Shown here one piece after another: positions 13,700-17,970 of a DNA stretch of 17,970 bases. The notes under the pieces were generated by a model. The model had not been told where the DNA came from, searched no databases, and worked only from the letters and a program-made list of their open reading frames with translations. This stretch comes from Eubacterium sp. UBA3279 (lineage in GTDB: Bacteria; Bacillota; Clostridia; Lachnospirales; Lachnospiraceae). The stretch covers positions 43,189-61,158 of the forward strand of contig DETV01000104.1 of assembly GCA_002361775.1 (NCBI GenBank). The letters run 5' to 3'. Numbering within the stretch: position 1 is the first letter of the stretch; every line of letters begins with the position of its first letter. Made by a program: the position numbers and the translations under genes.

Positions 13700-14606
13700 T
13701 ACGATTGGCTATAGCGCCAAACAGGGAATAAAAAACATCTGGAGAAATATTATGTTCTCCGTTGCTTCTATTGCTACAATGTCTGCATGTATTTTCTTAT
13801 TTGGTCTGTTTTTCTCTCTTGTGATCAATTTCCGATACATAGTAAAGAATGCAGAAGAAGGCGTGGCGGTTACTGTTCTCTTTGATGAAGGAGCGGATCA
13901 GGCAACTATCAACGCTATTGGCGAGAAAATTAAAGCCTATAAAGGCGTAACGGACTGCAGGTATATTTCAGCAGAAGCTGCATGGGATGAGTTTAGTAAG
14001 GATTATTTTGGAACATCCGAGGAAGCGCAGAAATTGGCAGAAGGATTTGAAAATGATAATCCGCTGGCAACTTCCTCCAGTTATGCAGTGTATGTGGATA
14101 AGATTGAAAAGCAGGACGATCTGGTGAAATATATCCAGGGACTGGATGGAGTCCGGGAAGTGAATCAGTTAAAAGGGGCAACCCAGACACTGACTACATT
14201 TAATAAACTGATCAGTTATATCTCGGTGGCAATTATTTTGATTCTGCTGTGTGTAGCGGTGTTCCTGATCAGTAATACGGTAGCTATTGGTATTTCCATA
14301 CGAAAAGAAGAAATAGGAATTATGAAGCTGATTGGAGCAACCAATTTCTTTGTACGGGCGCCATTTTTGATCGAAGGTATTATTATTGGATTTATTGGCT
14401 CCGCTATTCCTTTGGCTTTATTGTTCGTATTGTATGATAAAGTAGTAAAATACATTCTCAGTAAGTTCAGTATGCTCAGTAATGTGGTGCAGTTTATGAA
14501 TATTTATCAGGTATTCGAAGTATTGGTTCCGGTAGGACTGGTTCTGGGAATGGGAATCGGTCTGTTTGGAAGTATTATTACTATCCGAAAACATTTGAAA
14601 GTCTGA
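13689..14606 (+). CDS. ftsX: Cell-division protein FtsX
   Basis: The membrane subunit of FtsEX. Four transmembrane helices are visible (about 22-47, 176-201, 224-248 and 276-298). A large extracellular loop (about 50-172) binds the murein hydrolase or its activator. The FtsX/MacB-type block SIRKEEIGIMKLIGATNFF (203-221) is the cytoplasmic coupling segment facing FtsE. The start chosen is TTG 13689, with AGGAAGG (13674-13680) at 8-nt spacing and an 11-bp overlap with ftsE. It gives a 305-residue product beginning MRISTIGYS as in relatives. Upstream GTG starts (13665, 13680) would put the ribosome-binding site inside the gene. A terminator-like hairpin lies downstream, before ctpA. Confidence 0.95.
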   Translation: MRISTIGYSAKQGIKNIWRNIMFSVASIATMSACIFLFGLFFSLVINFRYIVKNAEEGVAVTVLFDEGADQATINAIGEKIKAYKGVTDCRYISAEAAWDEFSKDYFGTSEEAQKLAEGFENDNPLATSSSYAVYVDKIEKQDDLVKYIQGLDGVREVNQLKGATQTLTTFNKLISYISVAIILILLCVAVFLISNTVAIGISIRKEEIGIMKLIGATNFFVRAPFLIEGIIIGFIGSAIPLALLFVLYDKVVKYILSKFSMLSNVVQFMNIYQVFEVLVPVGLVLGMGIGLFGSIITIRKHLKV

Positions 14607-14666
14607 GAAGAGGCATCAGATTATAATATTTACAGCAGGATTTATAAAGAGTCTTGTGTGAAAAGG

Positions 14667-14703
14667 GGCTGTCGCAGGAAAGGGTTAGAGCGATGGCCTT
14701 TTT
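14667..14703 (+). terminator. Probable terminator between ftsX and the S41 protease gene
   Basis: GGCTGTCGC (14667-14675) pairs with GCGATGGCC (14690-14698) as a 9-bp stem with two G-U pairs and a 14-nt loop. TTTTT (14699-14703) and a second T-run follow shortly after. It would separate, or at least dampen, transcription from ftsEX into the protease gene. Confidence 0.65.
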
Positions 14704-14743
14704 GGTTTTTAAAAATAGAGTTAGGTTATTGGAGCAGGTGAAA

Positions 14744-15976
14744 ATGAAGAAAAATAAAACGTGGCTGAAAGGTTTTTTGCAGGGAGTTACAGGAAGTATT
14801 TTGGTGATGGGGGGATTATTTTATCTGCAGTACGGTACTTTGCCTCTGGCAGGAAATAGTGTGGTGACAGGAAGCAGCGCTCATAAGGCGGCCAGAATCG
14901 AAAAACTTGTGGAGGAAAATTATCTGGAAGAAACAGACAGTGATACTTTGTCAGAAGGAATGTATGCTGGAATGATGGCCAGTCTTCAAGATCCCTATTC
15001 AGGGTATTTTTCTGAAGAAAATTACAAACGTCTGATGGAATCCACAGAAGGACGATATACAGGAATTGGATTGATGATGCAGCAGGATCAGGAAACAAAA
15101 GAAATCACAGTCTATGATTGTTATGGGGGAAGTCCGGCAGAAAAAGCGGGAGTGAAAAAGGGGGATGTGATTTATAAGGTGGGAGATCAGTTGGCTTCGG
15201 AAATGAGTGTGACAGAGATTGCCAATGAAATCAAAAATGGAGACATGGAAGAGCTGAAGTTTACTTTACTGAGGGAGGGAGAAGAAATTGAGGTGACAAT
15301 TATTCCCGATACAGTAGAAATTCCAGTGATAAAAAGCCGGATGCTGGATGATAAACAAGGATACGTGCAGATTAAAGAATTTACGGAGGGAACACCGGAA
15401 CAGTTTAAAACTGCGTATGAAGAACTAAAAAAAGAAAATATGAAGGGAATGATCATTGATTTGCGGAATAATCCGGGAGGGTTGCTTACATCTGTCTGCG
15501 AAACATTGGAGCAGATACTTCCGGAAGGAATGATTGTATATACGGAAGATAAATATGGAAACCGGGATGAACATACCTGTAAAGGAGAAACTCCAATAGA
15601 AGTTCCCCTGGTGGTTCTTGTAAATGAAGAAAGCGCCAGTGCGGCGGAAATATTTGCGGGAGCGGTAAAGGATCATGAGATAGGAACTTTGGTGGGTACG
15701 ACAACTTTTGGAAAAGGTATTGTACAGAAAACGTATGCGTTGGGAGATGGAAGCGCAGTGAAGATGACAGTTTCCAAATACTATACGCCCAAGGGAGTAA
15801 ATATTCACGGAGAGGGAATCCATCCGGATGTGGAAGTGAAATGGCAGGAAGAAAATAATGAAAGTGATGTTTCTGAGTTAAATGAACTTCCGGAAGAAGA
15901 GTGGCTGTCGAAGGATAATCAGATGAAAAAATCTGTGCAGGTGCTGTCAACTTTGGTTGCGGAGGAAGAAAAGTAA
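14744..15976 (+). CDS. S41 family C-terminal processing peptidase (CtpA/CtpB-like)
   Basis: A membrane-anchored, extracytoplasmic serine protease of 410 residues. A basic N-terminus and hydrophobic segment (about 11-30) form an uncleaved anchor or signal. A PDZ domain follows (about 103-185, with GGSPAEKAGVKKGDVIYKV at 128-146), then the S41 catalytic domain (about 195-368). The likely catalytic Ser299 in NEESASAAEIF, Lys324 in TTFGKGIVQ and Gln328 keep the spacing known for B. subtilis CtpB (25 and 4 residues). A short acidic C-terminal tail ends the protein. The start is ATG 14744, with GGAG at 14731-14734 or AGGTG at 14736-14740. A GTG at 14654 would begin before the terminator hairpin and precede the anchor with unrelated residues. 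Neighbouring ftsEX suggests an envelope or division role, which is inferred. Confidence 0.93.
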   Translation: MKKNKTWLKGFLQGVTGSILVMGGLFYLQYGTLPLAGNSVVTGSSAHKAARIEKLVEENYLEETDSDTLSEGMYAGMMASLQDPYSGYFSEENYKRLMESTEGRYTGIGLMMQQDQETKEITVYDCYGGSPAEKAGVKKGDVIYKVGDQLASEMSVTEIANEIKNGDMEELKFTLLREGEEIEVTIIPDTVEIPVIKSRMLDDKQGYVQIKEFTEGTPEQFKTAYEELKKENMKGMIIDLRNNPGGLLTSVCETLEQILPEGMIVYTEDKYGNRDEHTCKGETPIEVPLVVLVNEESASAAEIFAGAVKDHEIGTLVGTTTFGKGIVQKTYALGDGSAVKMTVSKYYTPKGVNIHGEGIHPDVEVKWQEENNESDVSELNELPEEEWLSKDNQMKKSVQVLSTLVAEEEK

Positions 15977-15985
15977 TGATACAAT
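15957..15985 (+). promoter_or_regulatory. Possible promoter for degV-pcp
   Basis: TTGCGG (15957-15962) and TACAAT (15980-15985) are 17 bp apart at the end of the protease gene, 63 bp before the degV start. A small TTAGCA-GATTTA-TGCTAA hairpin (16000-16017) follows in the would-be leader. No terminator separates the protease gene from degV, so read-through is equally possible. Confidence 0.4.
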
Positions 15986-16048
15986 ATCGGTGTGGCTTTT
16001 TAGCAGATTTATGCTAATAAGTCCGGATCATGTGGAAGGAGGAAGTTT

Positions 16049-16918
16049 ATGAATAAATATAAGATTACTACCGATAATACTGCAGATTTACCATATTCTT
16101 ATTATCAAGAGCATGATATTGAATATATGTATTTGACTTATCAGTTGGAAGGTAAAAATTACGGAAAAAATAACGAGCTGAACTGTAAGGAATTTTACGA
16201 TAAAATGCGAAATGGGTCTATGCCTACCACATCCCAGGTGAATTCTGAGGAAGCTAAGGAAGTATTACGTCCGATTCTGGAAGAGGGATTTGACATTCTG
16301 CATCTGGCTTTTTCTTCCGGTCTCAGTGGAAGTTACAACAGTGTTCGTCTGGCAGCAGAAGAATTAGCAGAAGAATTTCCAGAGAGAAAAATTATTGTAG
16401 TGGATTCACTCTGCGCATCTTTAGGTGAAGGGCTTTTTGTAGATAAAGCTGTGGAACTGAAGGAAGAAGGAAAAACATTGGAAGAAAATGCAGCATGGCT
16501 GGAGGAACATAAAGTAAATTTCTGTCATGTGTTTACGGTAGACGATCTGTTTCATTTGCACAGAGGCGGACGGGTTTCTAAGGTGGCGGCAGTAGTGGGA
16601 ACGATGATAAATCTGAAACCATTACTTCATGTGGATAATGAAGGACATCTGATTCCGGTTGGTAAAGTAAGAGGAAGAAAGAAATCTCTGGCGGGTCTTG
16701 TAGCTATGATGGAGGAACGAATGGGAAGCTGGAAAGATAAAAATGAAAAGATTTTTATCAGTCATGGTGATTGTCAGGAGGATGCGGAATATGTGGCAAA
16801 ACTGGTGAAAGAAAAGTTCGGATATGAAACATTTCTGATTAATACCATTGGAGCAACAATCGGGACTCATTCCGGCCCTGGAACAGTAGCGCTGTTCTTT
16901 ATGGGAGATTATCGATAA
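16049..16918 (+). CDS. DegV family fatty-acid-binding protein
   Basis: DegV proteins bind a long-chain fatty acid, and in Gram-positives the related FakB proteins present it to the FakA kinase for phosphorylation. The 289-residue product has the family length. The N-terminus KITTDNTADLP (5-15) carries the family beta-strand and Asp. Carboxylate-binding residues are in PTTSQ (59-63, Thr61 and Ser62) and FSSGLSGSY (88-96, Ser93). A mid-protein segment DDLFHLHRGGRVSK and the C-terminal GTHSGPGTVALFF are also typical. The start is ATG 16049, with AAGGAGG at 16036-16042. pcp follows after 37 bp in the same operon. No fakA is visible, so true FakB function is inferred only. Confidence 0.93.
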   Translation: MNKYKITTDNTADLPYSYYQEHDIEYMYLTYQLEGKNYGKNNELNCKEFYDKMRNGSMPTTSQVNSEEAKEVLRPILEEGFDILHLAFSSGLSGSYNSVRLAAEELAEEFPERKIIVVDSLCASLGEGLFVDKAVELKEEGKTLEENAAWLEEHKVNFCHVFTVDDLFHLHRGGRVSKVAAVVGTMINLKPLLHVDNEGHLIPVGKVRGRKKSLAGLVAMMEERMGSWKDKNEKIFISHGDCQEDAEYVAKLVKEKFGYETFLINTIGATIGTHSGPGTVALFFMGDYR

Positions 16919-16955
16919 AAAGAGGAACAGGTATTAAAGCAGGGAGGGACACAAG

Positions 16956-17570
16956 GTGAAGATTTTAGTAACCGGATTTGAACCGTTTGGAGGAGAAAAA
17001 ATTAATCCGTCGATTGAAGCGGTAAAGCGTCTTCCGGACAATATTGGAGGAGCTGAGATCATAAAGCTGGAGATTCCCACTGTTCGATGGAAAACATTGA
17101 AAAAAATTGACCAGGCTGTGGAAAAATACAATCCGGATGTGATTATTTCCGTTGGACAGGCGGGAGGCAGATCTGATATTAACGTAGAAAGAGTTGGAAT
17201 CAATGTGGATGATTTCAGAATAGAAGATAATGAAGGAAATCAGCCGTGTGATGAACCTATTGATGCAGCAGGCCCAGATGGTTATTTTTTAAATGTTCCT
17301 GTAAAAGCTATGGTGGACAATATACGCAAGCATCAGATACCGGCTTCTGTTTCCGACACAGCAGGTACGTATGTGTGCAATCATGTGGCGTATGGAACCC
17401 GAAGAATGATTGAGACGAAATATCCGGGGAAGAGAAGTGGATTTATTCATATTCCCTATCTTCCACAGCAAGTGATGGATAAAAAAGGAGTGCCTTCCAT
17501 GAGCCTTCAGGTAGTAGTGGAAGGGTTAGCGGCAGCATTGGAAGCGATAGCTGAGGAAATAAATAAATAA
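16956..17570 (+). CDS. pcp: Pyrrolidone-carboxylate peptidase (pyroglutamyl peptidase I)
   Basis: A cytoplasmic cysteine peptidase (family C15) removing N-terminal pyroglutamate from peptides. The 204-residue product is normal length. The N-terminal ILVTGFEPFGG (3-13) is the family signature. The catalytic triad is Glu78 in NVERVG, Cys141 in GTYVCNH and His165 in FIHIPYLP, spaced 63 and 24 residues apart exactly as in the Bacillus enzyme (Glu81, Cys144, His168). The start codon is GTG 16956, 8 nt after GGGAGG (16942-16947). No in-frame ATG lies near. It is the last gene of the degV-pcp unit and is followed by a terminator. Confidence 0.96.
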   Translation: MKILVTGFEPFGGEKINPSIEAVKRLPDNIGGAEIIKLEIPTVRWKTLKKIDQAVEKYNPDVIISVGQAGGRSDINVERVGINVDDFRIEDNEGNQPCDEPIDAAGPDGYFLNVPVKAMVDNIRKHQIPASVSDTAGTYVCNHVAYGTRRMIETKYPGKRSGFIHIPYLPQQVMDKKGVPSMSLQVVVEGLAAALEAIAEEINK

Positions 17571-17582
17571 AAGTAAAAGAGG

Positions 17583-17623
17583 AAAAGTTTCACTGTTTTT
17601 TTGGAAGATGGTGAAACTTTTTT
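17583..17623 (+). terminator. Rho-independent terminator of degV-pcp
   Basis: AAAAGTTTCAC (17583-17593) pairs perfectly with GTGAAACTTTT (17611-17621), with a 17-nt loop, and the right arm runs into a T-tract. It begins 12 bp after the pcp stop codon. Confidence 0.88.
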
Positions 17624-17645
17624 ATCTCTGTGTTATCATGGAACG

Positions 17646-17657
17646 ATCTGGCCAGAT
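17646..17657. promoter_or_regulatory. 12-bp perfect palindrome upstream of the promoter array
   Basis: ATCTGGCCAGAT is fully self-complementary and lies 71 bp upstream of the first -35. Its GCCAGATAA half (17651-17659) recurs at 17882-17890, directly after the second -35. It could be a protein-binding site, or chance. Confidence 0.25.
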
Positions 17658-17728
17658 AAGGCAGGAAAGATATACAGGATTCTGTTTGGGGCTAATAAAT
17701 ATTATAAAATAAAAAAATAAAAAAAGTG

Positions 17729-17758
17729 TTGACAAATACTGGTGAATAATGATATTAT
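17729..17758 (+). promoter_or_regulatory. Promoter P1 of a tandem array (probable rRNA operon)
   Basis: A perfect TTGACA (17729-17734) is followed after 18 bp by TATTAT (17753-17758), with a long A-rich tract upstream (17705-17725) that could act as an UP element. No coding sequence follows for the remaining 210 bases, so a stable-RNA transcript is the likely product. Confidence 0.75.
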
Positions 17759-17766
17759 AGTCGAGC

Positions 17767-17797
17767 TGTGTTTGAGATAAACACACAATTATGTGTG
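17767..17797 (+). other. Two mutually exclusive hairpins downstream of P1
   Basis: TGTGTTT (17767-17773) pairs with AAACACA (17779-17785), while CACACA (17782-17787) pairs with TGTGTG (17792-17797). The two stems share 17782-17785, so only one can form at a time. They would lie at the very 5' end of the P1 transcript. Confidence 0.45.
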
Positions 17798-17874
17798 CAA
17801 AATGCAGAAAAAGAATCGAATTATCTGATAAATAAAGAAATTTTTCGAAGAGATAAAATAAATGAAAAAAGTTC

Positions 17875-17903
17875 TTGACAAGCCAGATAAAAGATGATAT
17901 GAT
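17875..17903 (+). promoter_or_regulatory. Promoter P2 of the tandem array
   Basis: A perfect TTGACA (17875-17880) and TATGAT (17898-17903) at 17-bp spacing, preceded by an A-run. It is stronger than P1 by consensus match. Confidence 0.8.
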
Positions 17904-17955
17904 GTCAGAGTTGAAAGCGAACAGAGTTGAGAAAATAAAAACTTTCAAAAAAGTT

Positions 17956-17970
17956 AAAAAAGTTCTTGAC
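17956..17970 (+). repeat. Repeated -35 block: third promoter cut by the window edge
   Basis: AAAAAAGTTCTTGAC (17956-17970) is identical to 17865-17879, the UP/-35 block of P2, with an offset of 91 bp. It holds TTGAC of a further -35 hexamer, and the window ends before the -10. Tandem promoters with a repeated core are typical upstream of 16S rRNA genes in Gram-positives, so an rrn operon probably begins shortly beyond the window. This is inferred from the promoters, since no rRNA sequence is present. Confidence 0.65.

Noticed and set aside
14654..14743. S41 protease beginning at GTG 14654
   Set aside because: This start lies before a terminator-like hairpin, has no ribosome-binding site and places a charged segment ahead of the membrane anchor. 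ATG 14744 fits better.
17622..17948. A 108-codon minus-strand frame across the right-hand promoter region
   Set aside because: It arises from A/T-rich promoter DNA, has a low-complexity Phe/Leu/Ile composition and overlaps two near-consensus promoters on the plus strand.
1..17970. CRISPR arrays, tRNA genes, insertion sequences or prophage genes
   Set aside because: No regularly spaced direct repeats, tRNA cloverleaf-like segments, transposases, integrases or phage proteins were seen by reading both strands.

Overview
The window is a chromosomal segment of a low-GC, Gram-positive anaerobe, most likely a member of the Lachnospiraceae (Blautia-like). The evidence is an L17 with a long internal insertion, a type III glutamine synthetase, a fused FtsE/FtsX block next to an S41 protease, strong AGGAGG ribosome-binding sites and A/T-rich intergenic DNA. 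The genus is inferred from protein style and gene order. No mobile element, CRISPR array, tRNA or rRNA gene was found inside the window.

Layout. (1) 1-1860: the tail of the large ribosomal-protein cluster: a structured leader, rpoA, rplQ and a strong terminator. (2) 1861-2343: a gene-poor stretch with two tiny overlapping ORFs and what looks like a frameshifted gene remnant. (3) 2344-3599: a Crp/Fnr-type regulator facing a thioredoxin gene (the only minus-strand gene), separated by a perfect 22-bp inverted repeat that should terminate both. (4) 3600-5469: a diacylglycerol-kinase-like lipid kinase and class II fructose-bisphosphate aldolase, each with a recognisable promoter. (5) 5470-7851: type III glutamine synthetase with a hairpin-bearing leader, followed by an isolated REP-like palindrome. 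(6) 8049-10768: a MoxR-type AAA+ ATPase and its VWA-domain partner. (7) 10857-11735: a YitT-family membrane protein. (8) 11884-15976: a CdaR/PucR-like regulator, ftsE, ftsX and a C-terminal processing protease, a cell-division and envelope group. (9) 16049-17570: a DegV fatty-acid-binding protein and pyrrolidone-carboxylate peptidase in one operon. (10) 17571-17970: a terminator, then at least two tandem strong promoters and the -35 of a third, the usual architecture upstream of an rRNA operon that would begin just beyond the window.

Most of this is core-genome housekeeping. No convincing new multi-gene system is visible. The points most worth a second look are the decayed region before the Crp/Fnr gene, the REP-like palindrome, the separation of ftsEX from its usual peptidoglycan-hydrolase partner by a terminator, the cysteine-bearing Crp/Fnr regulator beside thioredoxin with a nearby dyad, and the repeated-core promoter array at the right edge.
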